A DNA stretch of 64,000 nt, from the NCBI RefSeq assembly GCF_000196115.1, contig NC_005027.1, positions 3,782,001-3,846,000 on the forward strand. The letters run 5' to 3'. The position numbers and the translations under genes were made by a program. Of the stretch, positions 35,936-47,242 are shown piece after piece. Source of the DNA: Rhodopirellula baltica SH 1. Lineage in GTDB: Bacteria > Planctomycetota > Planctomycetia > Pirellulales > Pirellulaceae. A model generated the notes under the pieces. The model saw only the letters and a program-made list of their open reading frames with translations. It was not told where the DNA came from and made no database searches. The stretch's first letter is position 1. Each line of letters opens with the position of its first letter.

Positions 35936-35956
35936 CCAGAAAAGCAGCGGCTCTGC

Positions 35957-37420
35957 TTACAACGCGTCCGCGCGATGATGCGACAAGCGGTGATAGCGTC
36001 TGCCCGCACCTTCGGGTTGGAACGTCTGCTTCAATTCACCGCGATGCTTGCGGAACCACGATGCGACGACGGCCACACTGTGTGGTTGATCGACTCGCAC
36101 ACGTTGATGCCGCGACCCCAGCAAGGACTGCCACTTCTTTAGCGTCGGCCGTAGAAGCTGGTATTGGTCCCGGTCCTTGGGAGCAGAAGCGACATCAATG
36201 ATCTCACCACTTCGAACCAAATACCAAATTGAACAAGCGTCGTATCCCGTCGCGGCATACACAAACGAAAAATCACGTCGGGCGTCCGCGAGGTGTCCCA
36301 ACTTGCGTGAAGCGTATTGCAACGATTTGAGCGTGTCTCGAGCTCGGGATGCCAATTCGTATTGTTGATTCGCGGAAGCGGATTCCATCAATTCGCGGAC
36401 GGCGACCAAGGGCTCGTCGTTGAAACCATCCAGAAAACTTTGCGCAGCGTTCACTCTTTGGACGTATTCGTCTCGGGAACACGCCGCCGCACACGGCCCC
36501 AAACAAGTTCCGATTTCCAGACGCAGACACCCCGGCCGCGGACTGAGCTCAAAGAGTGACAACTGGTCCTGGTACTGAAAGACAGTCTGCTGACTGCAGT
36601 CACGCAGCTGGAACGTTTTGTTCAGCGCGTCGACCACCGATCGCATTCTGTCGGCACCATAGAATGGTCCTTCGATGGCAACGCAATCGGTTGCCGGCGG
36701 TGAACTGGCCAGGAAGAACGTTTCCGCTGGCTTTCGTCCCAAGCACAAATAGACCGGACGATGCCGATGAGGAACGCCCTGAACATTGAACCGCGGTGTC
36801 CAACGTCGGATCAATTGCAGCTCTCGCAATTGAGCGGCGAAATCGCTGGGCTGGGTTTCCCACTGGATGGCTCTCGAGTTCTCGATGATACGACCGCCCT
36901 TTTCTTTGCGTGCGGCCTCACCGAAGTAACTCAGCAATCGGTGTCGCAACGACCGACTCTTGCCGACATAGATCAGCTCGCCATGCCGATCGAACATTCC
37001 GTAGATCCCCGGAACCGGCGGGCAAAGGGTGCGGACCTTCGCCCTCAGCCCCTTCCGATCACCGGCACCCACCATGTCACCGGGACGGCCACCGTAGGGA
37101 TCCAGCGAATCAGGTCCAAAGCCTTCGATCAGATGGGAGGAAATGGCGGGGACCGGAACACGTACACCCGAAGGACAATGATCAAGGTGACCTGACGGAC
37201 GTTGCCGCGCGGAACTGTCAGCAACAGGTTCGCCGCTGGAATCACTAGCCAGCTCGTACCCGGCGACGGCCTCACCGACCTGGGTGGCGTCATTCGCCCG
37301 GTCGCTGGCCTCTTCCGCAGGATTCGCTTCAGGAGTTTCGGCAACCTTCCCACCCATTTCATTCAACAGGTCAGCGGGCTGTGAATGCCGCTTCTTACGT
37401 CCTTTGCGTTTGGTCACCAT
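35957..37420 (-). CDS. GIY-YIG nuclease with UVR motif (UvrC/Cho-like)
   Basis: A 487-residue protein. About 110 N-terminal residues are basic then low in complexity. A GIY-YIG nuclease domain follows: PPVPGIYGMFDRHGELIYVGKSRSLRHRL. A UVR/UvrC-like motif lies near 350 (RELMESASANQQYELASRARDTLKSLQ), preceded by a Cys cluster in CLRLEIGTCLGPCAAACSRDEY. It matches the N-terminal half of UvrC and the Cho-type excinuclease; the RNase H-like C-terminal nuclease half and HhH of UvrC are not evident. It may make the 3' incision in excision repair. The ATG at 37420 (MVTKRKGRKK) is preferred; 37441 is possible. Confidence 0.85.
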   Translation of the reverse strand: MVTKRKGRKKRHSQPADLLNEMGGKVAETPEANPAEEASDRANDATQVGEAVAGYELASDSSGEPVADSSARQRPSGHLDHCPSGVRVPVPAISSHLIEGFGPDSLDPYGGRPGDMVGAGDRKGLRAKVRTLCPPVPGIYGMFDRHGELIYVGKSRSLRHRLLSYFGEAARKEKGGRIIENSRAIQWETQPSDFAAQLRELQLIRRWTPRFNVQGVPHRHRPVYLCLGRKPAETFFLASSPPATDCVAIEGPFYGADRMRSVVDALNKTFQLRDCSQQTVFQYQDQLSLFELSPRPGCLRLEIGTCLGPCAAACSRDEYVQRVNAAQSFLDGFNDEPLVAVRELMESASANQQYELASRARDTLKSLQYASRKLGHLADARRDFSFVYAATGYDACSIWYLVRSGEIIDVASAPKDRDQYQLLRPTLKKWQSLLGSRHQRVRVDQPHSVAVVASWFRKHRGELKQTFQPEGAGRRYHRLSHHRADAL

Positions 37421-37613
37421 CCTGATTTCGCCACCATCCATGTGAAAGCGTCGCCGGCAAATTCACCGCGAACCCTCCAATTATGCCACTTTCACCAGGG
37501 CTCTCCAAGCGGAATTTGACGCAGCACTGCGGCGGGGACTTCTCTTTCTAGGCATTTTCGTGTTCAATACCGGACTTCCCTTTCACCCCTCACAAGCTGC
37601 GCCCTGACGCTTT

Positions 37614-38057
37614 ATGGCTACCGAGCAAACCGAAGATACGCCCCAAGAAGAAACCCCCGTCGAAATCGTTCTGCGCTACAACAAAGACGATACCGACGAG
37701 CATGGCTTCGCGTCGGTTTGGAATATTGCTTCGGCCACCTGTGACGGCGACACCGCCCGGACTCGTGACATGGCGGGACGAATGCTTGGTTTCCTTTGCA
37801 AAAAGGACTACGAGCATGTTGTCTGCAGTTCAACCGATGCATCGTACCTCGACGAATGGTTCGAACGCGACAAAGCGATCCTGTACAACTGGAAAGCCGA
37901 CAGCGAAACGACCGACGCGATCACCCAGCACGCCTACGTGCCCGCTGCGGCGATGATCAGTTTCTTGAAACGAGAAAAATTCAAACCCACCGCGAACTAC
38001 AGCCCGCGTCGTGCTGACCGAGTGGCTTGGTTCCAAGAAAAGTGGGGCCTCGGCTGA
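37614..38057 (+). CDS. Hypothetical protein
   Basis: A 147-residue soluble, acidic protein. Its N-terminus is a charged leader (MATEQTEDTPQEETPVEIVL), followed by a mixed alpha/beta segment with several Trp (SVWNIAS, DEWFERDK, YNWKAD) and Cys near residues 40, 61 and 70. No family was recognised. It is followed after 5 bases by a DUF4272-like gene, so the two are probably co-transcribed. Composition and frame support a real gene. Confidence 0.75.
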   Translation: MATEQTEDTPQEETPVEIVLRYNKDDTDEHGFASVWNIASATCDGDTARTRDMAGRMLGFLCKKDYEHVVCSSTDASYLDEWFERDKAILYNWKADSETTDAITQHAYVPAAAMISFLKREKFKPTANYSPRRADRVAWFQEKWGLG

Positions 38058-38062
38058 GCCCG

Positions 38063-39178
38063 ATGGGCAATCCGTCCGCCCCTTCATCTTCTTCGGTCCG
38101 CTTCGCCATTTCGACGGTTCGCCTTCCCGCGAACCCTGTTGAAATTGAGTCGGAATGGAATGTGACCGAACTTGCCCCCGAGGCAACCGAAGATCTTTTG
38201 GAAGAATGTTGGGAACAGATTGATTCCCCCTATCAATCGACCAATCCACTGGCAGCGCTCCTGCAGCGTCACCTGCAACGCACTCGGCACATCTACCGCC
38301 TGGAATCGCCTGAAAATTCGCAGGCAAGTTTTCCCCCGCCAAACTGGCATGATTGGGCATGGGCTGCCAATGCTCTTTGGTGGACCCCCGAAGACAACGG
38401 CAAACCAGCGGTACTGAGCGATCCCGCCGGACGACAGCTGCATGGGCCTGGGAACTTCGATGCCGAAGCTCAAATCCCGTTTCTGCCGGAATCGCGACGA
38501 AGACGCCTTGAGTCGGAGACCGTCTTGCGAAACCGCAATCTCGACCCCGTCGACGGCACCGCTCCGCTACCCAGCAGCAGTGAAATCGAAACCTTTGCAC
38601 CCGCGATCGCGGCCACGCGAATGCTGGGATTGTTTGCAGTTGCGGCTCGAGCCGAAGCGATGGCCAACAACCAGACGCTTGATCTAGACCGAGTTCGTGA
38701 GCGATCTCCCTTGGCCGCAGACGCATTGACCCCTGCGGAGAAGGATTTCTTCGATCTCATTTCGCCACCTGCCGAAATGGTTGACACCGCCGCATGGCGT
38801 TACGAATCGCTGCACACACTGCAGTGGGCCTTGCAAATGCAACCGGACCTCGATTGGCCTGACGAACGTTGCGACCTCGCCAGCGTGCTTCGCTTGATCC
38901 TGTCGCTACCACACGAAGACCTGATCGAACACGCCATTTTGCGACCGATGGAAGAGTTACTCCAAGCCGCTGATTTGCATGTTTGCTTGTGGTGGAAGCT
39001 CGCGGTTGAAGGAGCGGCGGGACGAGACGTTCCCGGTGGACTGGATCCCGGAGTGGTTGCTGAACGCGTGCACGCTCTCACATGGCTGCTGCAACTTTCG
39101 GGTTTCGTTCCTGAGGACGCCGCTGACATGTCCTGGGATCAAGTGGGCCGCGAAATTGAACGCGGCATCGTCGGCTAA
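38063..39178 (+). CDS. DUF4272-like protein
   Basis: A 371-residue soluble protein. The segment WRYESLHTLQWALQMQPDLDWPDERCDLASVLRL resembles the core motif of DUF4272 proteins (a Trp-rich ESLxxLxWAL block, then WPDExCD). The central region has several Arg-rich turns. Function unknown; no enzymatic motif seen. ATG 38063 (MGNPSAPSSS) is preferred over 38027, which lies inside the upstream gene. It is 5 bases after that gene. Confidence 0.7.
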   Translation: MGNPSAPSSSSVRFAISTVRLPANPVEIESEWNVTELAPEATEDLLEECWEQIDSPYQSTNPLAALLQRHLQRTRHIYRLESPENSQASFPPPNWHDWAWAANALWWTPEDNGKPAVLSDPAGRQLHGPGNFDAEAQIPFLPESRRRRLESETVLRNRNLDPVDGTAPLPSSSEIETFAPAIAATRMLGLFAVAARAEAMANNQTLDLDRVRERSPLAADALTPAEKDFFDLISPPAEMVDTAAWRYESLHTLQWALQMQPDLDWPDERCDLASVLRLILSLPHEDLIEHAILRPMEELLQAADLHVCLWWKLAVEGAAGRDVPGGLDPGVVAERVHALTWLLQLSGFVPEDAADMSWDQVGREIERGIVG

Positions 39179-39256
39179 CGGTCACCCAAATCCTTGGCTC
39201 AACCTGCCCGAGTCGCCTTTTTGCGGCCTACTCGATGCACCGGTGCTGACGTATAA

Positions 39257-40627
<1,371 letters not shown>

Positions 40628-40661
40628 TCAGCTCTGCAAGCCACTCGCAGAAACAATCCAA

Positions 40662-40696
40662 AGCCTCGGAATTGCATCGCAGTTCCGAGGCTTTTT
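40662..40696 (+). terminator. Intrinsic terminator after thiC
   Basis: Stem agcctcggaa (40662-40671) with ttccgaggct (40683-40692), an 11-base loop, then a T-run to 40696. It lies 34 bases after the thiC stop. Confidence 0.9.
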
Positions 40697-40823
40697 CGTG
40701 GACAGAGCCCCCCCATGATCGCCCATGCCCTGATACCCACCTGACTCATGCCACCACTCGGACTACCAGCCGTAGCCATCCGATGGTCCAATCGGAAAAA
40801 CGCCACTCCTATGAAGTCACGAC

Positions 40824-41360
40824 ATGTTCCACGTGCCAACAAACGAGACCTGGGATCCAGAAGCGCTCGCGGAACGACTACGCGAGCAAAACTTAGAAGC
40901 AATCGTGCTTGCAAACTCGGTACGGATCACGCTCCCAACCATCCCGCCGGCAAACATGCTGGAGCGACTACAGGACCTTATCTTCCCGGCTCGCTCTCAG
41001 CACCTAACGCTTCGCTTCAACAAACAGAAGTTCATTTGCAACATCGAACTAGTTTTCGATCCGCTCAAATTCTCTCATGAATCGATGATTTTGACTCAGA
41101 TCAGCAAAGCATGCAAACAGAGAGGCTACTGGTGCAAACCCGGTCGTGAAATTGCAATGAAGTACTGCCCCGACTCGGCAGAACTCAAAGAGCTGCTTGA
41201 AAAGGTGGAGCAACTGCAAATCGAGAAAGAGAATCTCGTCGCCAACCAAAACTTTGAACAAGCTGCCAAAGTACGTGATGATGAAACCCTGCTAAAACGA
41301 CGAATCGATGCGATACTGTTCAAGGCAACTGGCAAACGTCTGGGTTCAGCGGACACGTGA
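40824..41360 (+). CDS. Small protein with C-terminal UVR motif
   Basis: A 178-residue soluble protein. The C-terminal part (about 118-165) matches a UVR motif: ELKELLEKVEQLQIEKENL, then NFEQAAKVRDDETLLKRRIDAIL. UVR motifs mediate protein contacts in UvrB, UvrC, ClpC and McsA. The first 100 residues look like an unrelated alpha/beta domain without catalytic motif. A partner is not encoded nearby. It may be an adaptor for a Clp machine or for repair proteins; this is inference. Confidence 0.75.
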   Translation: MFHVPTNETWDPEALAERLREQNLEAIVLANSVRITLPTIPPANMLERLQDLIFPARSQHLTLRFNKQKFICNIELVFDPLKFSHESMILTQISKACKQRGYWCKPGREIAMKYCPDSAELKELLEKVEQLQIEKENLVANQNFEQAAKVRDDETLLKRRIDAILFKATGKRLGSADT

Positions 41361-41405
41361 TGCGTCTCAGAACTGACACGCCTTCTTAAAACAGCAGGGC
41401 AGCCC

Positions 41406-42188
41406 ATGACCCGACTTTCATTGATATGGCTCATCCTCGCTGCCGCGTTCGGATGCGACAAACCTGGCGACCGCAATGAAGAGCTGACTTACCTCCGGGA
41501 AATACTCCCGGCCGAATTGCTTGACTTCTCGCACTTGGATCTTCCGAGCCGCGACAACATTGCCAAGATAAAAACCGCCGACGGCGCTCACCTTGGCCTT
41601 CGCATCTACCCGGGCCAGCCAAAAACGCATGGCGGGATTCGAGCTGAAGTCAGCCTGGACTACCCATTCCAGACGGAAGACACCGTCCGGTACACGTGGA
41701 AGTTTCGCCTGCCGGAGGACTTTGAGTCGGATGTCCCTCAGAACCGGTGGTGGGTCATCGGACAATGGCACGATCAACCCGACCGAACGAAAGACGAAAC
41801 CTGGGAAACGCAGCCGTCTTACAGCCCACCGATTTCAATCGGGATCGCGGAAATCGAAAACCGACTGGCAATCGGGCTCAGCTACGGCACCACGCTCGGC
41901 AATCACAAACAGGCTGTTTCTGATCCGATCCCGATCCAACGAGGCGACTGGTACACCGCCCAAGCAGATATCCGATGGTCACAAACTGAGAACGGCAGCA
42001 TCGAGCTTTCCCTGGTGGAGATCCCCGAGAGCGCCACCCTGATGAAAGGCCCCAACATGAACAATGCTTATCAGCATTATTTGAAAGTCGGTATGTATCG
42101 ACACCCTGGAATCCAAAGCGAGAATTGGATTCACATCGACCAGATCAACGTCACTCACCTCACCACGAGCAAGCCTGCGAAGCGATGA
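41406..42188 (+). CDS. Heparin lyase I-like lipoprotein
   Basis: A 260-residue secreted protein with a short signal peptide ending at a possible lipidation Cys (AAAFGC, residue 17). The remainder resembles the polysaccharide lyase (heparin lyase I-like) jelly-roll: GLRIYPGQPKTHGGIRAEVSL, DTVRYTWKFRLPEDFESD, NRWWVIGQWHDQPD and NAYQHYLKVGMYRH. Family members cleave uronic-acid-containing polysaccharides or bind them. Catalytic His is plausible in QWHDQ but not proven. It is convergent with phoU, only 7 bases apart. Confidence 0.7.
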   Translation: MTRLSLIWLILAAAFGCDKPGDRNEELTYLREILPAELLDFSHLDLPSRDNIAKIKTADGAHLGLRIYPGQPKTHGGIRAEVSLDYPFQTEDTVRYTWKFRLPEDFESDVPQNRWWVIGQWHDQPDRTKDETWETQPSYSPPISIGIAEIENRLAIGLSYGTTLGNHKQAVSDPIPIQRGDWYTAQADIRWSQTENGSIELSLVEIPESATLMKGPNMNNAYQHYLKVGMYRHPGIQSENWIHIDQINVTHLTTSKPAKR

Positions 42189-42195
42189 TCTCCGC

Positions 42196-42873
42196 TCAGT
42201 GAGCCTTGCCTTCTTCCAAGTGATGCTTGTGCCGCACGATATCGCCGCTGACCATGTAGATGGTTTCTTCCGCGACGTTGGTGGCCATGTCGGCAATTCG
42301 CTCGATGTGCCGAGTGGCACTGAAGCAGTGAACAGCGGGCTCGATCCAGTCGGTGTCGGTTTTCATCATCGACTGCAATTCTTCGATCAGCTCGACATTC
42401 AAACGATCCACCTCGTCGTCGCGAGCAATCACTTCGCGAGCGAGATTCGCGTCTTGTTCGATGAAGGAATCCAGAGCGGAACGAACCATTTCCAAAGTGA
42501 TTGTCACCATTTGGTTGATGTCGTCCGGCACTTTGAACAATGGAAACAAATCCAATGACTTGCTTCGCTCTGCGATGTTGCACGCCAAGTCAGCCATGCG
42601 TTCCAAATCGCCATTCAGCTTGATTGCGGACACCATCCAGCGAAGATCAATCGCGACGGGTTGATAGAGCGCCAACAACTTCAAGCACTCTTCTTCGATC
42701 CGGATGTCCTTCGCATCGACCTTGTCGTCGGTTTCGATCACTTGAACAGCCATGTCGGGACGGCGTTCAACAAGTGCCCGCACTGACATATTGATCATCT
42801 GCTCAACGACGCCAAATTGCTCCACCAAGTCGGTGCGGAGATCCTGAACGGCTCGATGAAGATGCTTGCTCAT
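42196..42873 (-). CDS. phoU: PhoU, phosphate uptake regulator
   Basis: A 225-residue all-helical protein with two PhoU repeats, marked by ERMADLACNIAERSKSL and ERIADMATNVAEETIYM. PhoU helps keep the Pho regulon off when phosphate is ample, acting with PstB and a PhoR-type kinase. ATG 42873 (MSKHLHRAVQ) matches family N-termini; 42885 is a weak alternative. It is the last gene of the pst operon on this strand, 88 bases downstream of pstB. Confidence 0.95.
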   Translation of the reverse strand: MSKHLHRAVQDLRTDLVEQFGVVEQMINMSVRALVERRPDMAVQVIETDDKVDAKDIRIEEECLKLLALYQPVAIDLRWMVSAIKLNGDLERMADLACNIAERSKSLDLFPLFKVPDDINQMVTITLEMVRSALDSFIEQDANLAREVIARDDEVDRLNVELIEELQSMMKTDTDWIEPAVHCFSATRHIERIADMATNVAEETIYMVSGDIVRHKHHLEEGKAH

Positions 42874-42961
42874 GCGTGATTCCAAAGCTGCCGGTCGGCG
42901 GACATGATCGGCCGAGGGCTATGAATGATTTGTGATGGTCTGCCACAGGACGGAAGGAGGA

Positions 42962-43810
42962 TCAACCGAAACGACCGCGAACGTAGTCGTCGGTTCGCTT
43001 TTCCTGGGGCTTGGTGAAGACATCCTGCGTTGGCCCCGATTCGACCAACTTTCCTTCGAAAAAGAAAGCCGTCCGGTCGCTGCAGCGGCTTGCTTGCTGC
43101 ATGTTGTGGGTCACCATCACGATGGTGTACTGCTCACGCAATTCATAGATCAAGTCTTCGATCGCCAAAGTGCTGGCTGGATCCAATGCACTACATGGTT
43201 CGTCCATCAATAGAACCTCGGGACCGACCGCGATCGCACGAGCGATACACAATCGCTGCTGCTGTCCACCGGACAATCCCAATGCGGGTGCATGAAGTCG
43301 ATCTTTCACCTCATCCCAAACCGCCGCTTTGCGAAGCGACCATTCAACCAGCTCATCCAATTCGGCACGGCTCAGATAGAGGTGCAACTTTGGGCCGAAC
43401 GCAACGTTGTCGTAAATTGATTTCGGAAACGGGTTGGGCTTTTGAAACACCATCCCGACGCGACGACGAAGGTTCACAACGTCAGTCGTTTGCGCCAGCA
43501 CATCCAACTCATCAATCATCAGCGTCCCACGACTATTTGCCGAAGGAACGATGTCGTTCATTCGATTGATCCATCGCAACAACGTGCTCTTGCCACAACC
43601 GCTAGGACCGATGAAGGCGGTCACCTGATTGCGAGGCACGTCGAGAGAAAGGTTGTGAATCGCCTGAAACGACCCGTACCAGGCATTGAAATTTGCAATG
43701 CGAATGCAGACTTCCGGCGTCACCTCCGCTTGCGCGGGTGAATCCGATTGGGGAGTCGCCGATCGAGAGACTTCAGACATCGTGGAGATATTCGCGTTTA
43801 GAGCTTTCAT
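42962..43810 (-). CDS. pstB: PstB, phosphate ABC transporter ATP-binding protein
   Basis: A 282-residue ABC ATPase. Walker [10 protein letters not shown] (residues 68-76), PstB-typical [18 protein letters not shown], signature [17 protein letters not shown], Walker [16 protein letters not shown] and [10 protein letters not shown]. It energises high-affinity phosphate uptake with PstA and PstC. The first 30 residues are extra; a start at MSEVSRS (43780) would fit the family better. Gene lies 9 bases after pstA. Confidence 0.97.
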   Translation of the reverse strand: MKALNANISTMSEVSRSATPQSDSPAQAEVTPEVCIRIANFNAWYGSFQAIHNLSLDVPRNQVTAFIGPSGCGKSTLLRWINRMNDIVPSANSRGTLMIDELDVLAQTTDVVNLRRRVGMVFQKPNPFPKSIYDNVAFGPKLHLYLSRAELDELVEWSLRKAAVWDEVKDRLHAPALGLSGGQQQRLCIARAIAVGPEVLLMDEPCSALDPASTLAIEDLIYELREQYTIVMVTHNMQQASRCSDRTAFFFEGKLVESGPTQDVFTKPQEKRTDDYVRGRFG

Positions 43811-43819
43811 TGGACCGTT

Positions 43820-45088
43820 TTATCCCACCCGCATTTTTTGTCGAAGGTAAATCGCTGCTGAATTCATCAGCAACAACACGGCGAGCAAGACGATAATCGC
43901 CGCTGCAGCGAGTTCTTGATAAGCAGCTTGTTGACGGCCGGCCCAATTAAAAATCAACACCGGCATCGTAACCACATTATCCATCAAATTCTGGGGCCCG
44001 GAATTCTTTGCCACCGCGGCACCGAGAACCACCAAAATCGGCGCGGCTTCACCAATTGCACGTCCCATCGCCAAAATTGCACCCGTCATGATACCCGGCA
44101 TGGCCGCCGGTAGCGAAACGTGCCGGACAGTTTGCCATTTGGTCGCCCCCAACCCGAACGAAGCCTCCCGCAAACTGGGGGCAACTCCGCGAAGAGCTTC
44201 CTGGGACGCGATGATCACGATTGGCAAAATGACCAAGGAAAGTGTCAGTCCGGCGGCAAGGAAGCTTTTTCCAAACGGCAACCTCAGGTAGTACCACTTT
44301 GTTTCGGAATAGGCGCCACCGCCCTGGCCTTTCCGAACGGTTCGCTTCCGAACCTCCGGGTCGCTTGGTTTGGGCTGGCCCGATGCGGGATCCCAAATTG
44401 CCAATTCGAATGACTCCCCATCGCGAGAGACCGCTTCGGTTGGCTCATCAATCTTGATGGTCTTTTGTGATTCATCTTCTTGGGGAATCAGAACCGTATG
44501 CCCGCCCCCCGCAAGCGAGAGCACTTGGTAATAGTGATTCACACCAAACAGCTCTGTGCCGCTGGATTCGTTGACCTGAATCCGACCAAAGACGTTGAAC
44601 ATGAAAACGAACAGACTCAGACCGAGCAATCCGTAAACGATCGATGGTACACCGGCCAGATTGGAGATATTCAGCTGGATGAAGCTGTGCAGCATTCGCA
44701 GCGGCTTGCTGGTCGGCTTGAACTCTTCCAGGAAGATTGCGGTGCCGATTCCTAAAGGCAAGGCGGACGCGGCGCAGATGCCACAAATGAAGATCGAACC
44801 AATGATCGACGGCAGCATCCCGGACGATTCGGGATTGAGCTCACTGTGAGAGTTCTGCAGCAAATCCCATGTCAATCGCGAATGACCTTGCCATCCGATG
44901 GAGACCAGCAGGACGCCCAGAACCACAACGCTAAGACCAGAGATCAAAACGCAGAGCAGATAGAACAATCGGCTGTATAGTTTGCGTCGGCTTGAGTTGT
45001 CGGTTGACACCGCATAGCCGCCGCCCGGATACCCGGAGGTCGCCGGCGGGTCGTTGTCGTCGACCGGTGCGTTGAAATCAGTCGCCAT
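43820..45088 (-). CDS. pstA: PstA, phosphate ABC transporter permease, with insertion
   Basis: A 422-residue permease, much longer than E. coli PstA (296). Hydrophobic helices flank the permease motif EALRGVAPSLREASFGLGATKWQTV. Between the third and fourth membrane segments sits an insertion of about 110 hydrophilic residues (around 175-285, from FGRIQVNESSGTEL to GGGAYSETKWYYL), predicted periplasmic. The C-terminal helices are as in the family. It lies between pstC and pstB and completes the transporter. The insertion may contact PstS or another envelope protein. Confidence 0.93.
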   Translation of the reverse strand: MATDFNAPVDDNDPPATSGYPGGGYAVSTDNSSRRKLYSRLFYLLCVLISGLSVVVLGVLLVSIGWQGHSRLTWDLLQNSHSELNPESSGMLPSIIGSIFICGICAASALPLGIGTAIFLEEFKPTSKPLRMLHSFIQLNISNLAGVPSIVYGLLGLSLFVFMFNVFGRIQVNESSGTELFGVNHYYQVLSLAGGGHTVLIPQEDESQKTIKIDEPTEAVSRDGESFELAIWDPASGQPKPSDPEVRKRTVRKGQGGGAYSETKWYYLRLPFGKSFLAAGLTLSLVILPIVIIASQEALRGVAPSLREASFGLGATKWQTVRHVSLPAAMPGIMTGAILAMGRAIGEAAPILVVLGAAVAKNSGPQNLMDNVVTMPVLIFNWAGRQQAAYQELAAAAIIVLLAVLLLMNSAAIYLRQKMRVG

Positions 45089-45122
45089 GAGACATGTATC
45101 TGTGAGAAAAGGCGGGAGTGAC

Positions 45123-46070
45123 TCAGGAGTAAACTTCTTGGTAGCGACGGCGAATCAACTGGCCGACCAACGTCATCCCAAAGGTGATCACAAACAACGT
45201 GATTGCGACTGCGTACAAGCTGAAATATTGAACGGTCCCGTACTCGTTCTCACTTTTGATCATCTCCACAATGAAACCAGTCATCGTTTGAGATTGTTCG
45301 CGTGGGTCAGCGGTGAAAGTCGCTCGCGTTCCCGCGGCCAAAGCCACCACCATCGTCTCACCAATCGCCCGACTGAATGCCAGCAAAAAGGCGGAGATGA
45401 TCCCCGAAAGTGCCCCAGGAACGACGACCTTCACTGCGGTTTCAAACGGAGTGCATCCCAATCCATACGCCCCTTCGCGAAGAGCTCTTGGCACCGCGTG
45501 CAACGCATCTTCTGAAAGACTGCTCACCATCGGCAAACAAAGAATGCCAACTGCGATTCCAGCACTGGTGGCATTGAAGGTGTCGAATCCACCACCGGAA
45601 AAGAACTGCAGCGATGGGCTGACGACCAACACCGCGAAATACCCGAGAACCACTGTGGGAATCCCCGCGATGACCTCCAAGGTCGGTTTCAGAACCGCCC
45701 GAACTCGATTGGAGGCGAACTCGGATAAAAAGATTGCCGTGATCAGACCACAGGGCAACGCGATCAGCATCGCGATGAAGGTGACTCGCAAAGTCCCCGA
45801 CAACAATGGCCAGATTCCAAACTGAGCCTTCTCGATGTCTTTGCTTTGAAGAGCCGTCCACTCCGTTCCTGTAAGGAACCCACTAAGGGACACATATTCG
45901 CTTTGCACAAAGTTCCAGCTCTCACCAATCAACATCACAATGATGCCCACGGTGATCCCAACGGTCATGAGTGCGCAGAGTGCGAGCAAAGCCACCATGG
46001 CCTTTTCTTGCACCACACCAATCCCCGTCGAACGAAACTTCTTGTTGACGAGCGCGGCTGGACGATTCAA
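45123..46070 (-). CDS. pstC: PstC, phosphate ABC transporter permease
   Basis: A 315-residue inner-membrane permease with six hydrophobic segments and the permease loop ALHAVPRALREGAYGLGCTPFETAVKVVVPGAL. FAVLVVSPSLQF and SRAIGETMVVALAAGTR are typical of PstC. It pairs with PstA to form the phosphate channel. Gene lies 113 bases downstream of pstS and 34 before pstA on the same strand. Confidence 0.95.
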   Translation of the reverse strand: MNRPAALVNKKFRSTGIGVVQEKAMVALLALCALMTVGITVGIIVMLIGESWNFVQSEYVSLSGFLTGTEWTALQSKDIEKAQFGIWPLLSGTLRVTFIAMLIALPCGLITAIFLSEFASNRVRAVLKPTLEVIAGIPTVVLGYFAVLVVSPSLQFFSGGGFDTFNATSAGIAVGILCLPMVSSLSEDALHAVPRALREGAYGLGCTPFETAVKVVVPGALSGIISAFLLAFSRAIGETMVVALAAGTRATFTADPREQSQTMTGFIVEMIKSENEYGTVQYFSLYAVAITLFVITFGMTLVGQLIRRRYQEVYS

Positions 46071-46183
46071 AGCAATCTTCCCGATCCGCCACCCTGCTTG
46101 TCTCGCAGAGCAGCCCTATGAAAAGCATTCGCCGCCGGGGCAGCGGCGAACAAAAAAATCTGAAAGCAACTGAAACGAATTGC

Positions 46184-47242
46184 TTACTTGACGAGGTTCT
46201 CGTCGACGAACAAATCGGTCAGTGCACCGCTGCGGCTTTCGCCCGATTCATCGACAAAGTGAGTGCCGGTTTTGCCAGCGTCCAAATTGGTTTGAGCCTT
46301 TGCCATCACTGGTTCAGGCAAACGGACATAGCCAACCTTCTCGCTGACTTCAGGTGTGTTGACCAAAAAGTATTCCACAAAGGTTTGAACTTCCGCTCGG
46401 TTGAGCGAGTCGGTGTTCACGTAGATGAACAAAGGACGGCTGAAAGGAGCGTACTTGTTCGAAGCAATGTTCTCGGTCGTGGGCTCGTAAGCGACTTCGT
46501 CTTTTGGATTGACGACAGGAACCGCACGCAGCTTGTCTTTGTTCTCTTCGTAGTAAGCAACGCCGAAGAAACCAATTGAGAATTTGTTATCCGAAACGCC
46601 TTTGACCAAGATGTTGTCATCTTCGTTCAAATTCATGTCGCCGCGGAGTTCTTTCTTCGACTTCTTCGCCAACACTTCGTGGAAGTAATCGTAAGTTCCT
46701 GAGCCCGTGCCTGGAGCATAAATTTGAATTGCTTCTTCAGGCCAACTTGGATCAACGTCGCTCCAGTTCTTCGCGGCGTCGTCGCCAACGAACATTGATT
46801 TCAGTTGATCGACGGTCAGCTCTTTGACCCAATCGTTCTGTGGATTCACAACGATGGTCAAACCATCGTAAGCAACAGGAAGCTCAACGAATTCGACACC
46901 GTTTGTTTTGCAATTCTCAAACTCACCGCTCTTGATTGGACGCGATGCATCCGAAATATCGGTGCCCTTGTCATAGAAACTCTTGAAACCATTTCCGGTT
47001 CCGTTGCCACTGACAATGATGTCAACGTTTGGATGTTGTTTGATAAAGCCTTCGCGGATCGCGTTGCTGATCGGCTGCACAGTGCTACTGCCGTCGACTT
47101 TGATCGTGCCGACCAAGTTGGACTCAGCCGCAGGTGCCGAAGGATCGGCTCCGTTCTCGGTGCTTGACGAAGACTTGTCACAGCCCGTCGAAATAACCGC
47201 GAGTGCGATCAAGCACGAGAAAGCGTAGGAAGAGAATTTCAT
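46184..47242 (-). CDS. pstS: PstS, phosphate-binding lipoprotein
   Basis: A 352-residue substrate-binding protein. The signal peptide ends at lipobox STGC, followed by a Ser-rich linker. The phosphate-binding pattern includes VDGSSTVQPISNAIREGF (GSST), VSGNGTGNGFKSF, DISDASRPIK and GTGSGTYDYFHEV. It delivers phosphate to PstCAB from the periplasmic side. ATG 47242 (MKFSSYAFSC) is chosen because it gives a proper signal peptide; the frame runs on to 47308. First gene of the operon, with a promoter at about 47358-47385. Confidence 0.95.
   Translation of the reverse strand: MKFSSYAFSCLIALAVISTGCDKSSSSTENGADPSAPAAESNLVGTIKVDGSSTVQPISNAIREGFIKQHPNVDIIVSGNGTGNGFKSFYDKGTDISDASRPIKSGEFENCKTNGVEFVELPVAYDGLTIVVNPQNDWVKELTVDQLKSMFVGDDAAKNWSDVDPSWPEEAIQIYAPGTGSGTYDYFHEVLAKKSKKELRGDMNLNEDDNILVKGVSDNKFSIGFFGVAYYEENKDKLRAVPVVNPKDEVAYEPTTENIASNKYAPFSRPLFIYVNTDSLNRAEVQTFVEYFLVNTPEVSEKVGYVRLPEPVMAKAQTNLDAGKTGTHFVDESGESRSGALTDLFVDENLVK

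Noticed and set aside
35942-35958. Short hairpin aagcag/ctgctt after the M56 gene as a terminator
   Set aside because: Only six base pairs, overlaps the next stop codon and has no T-run.
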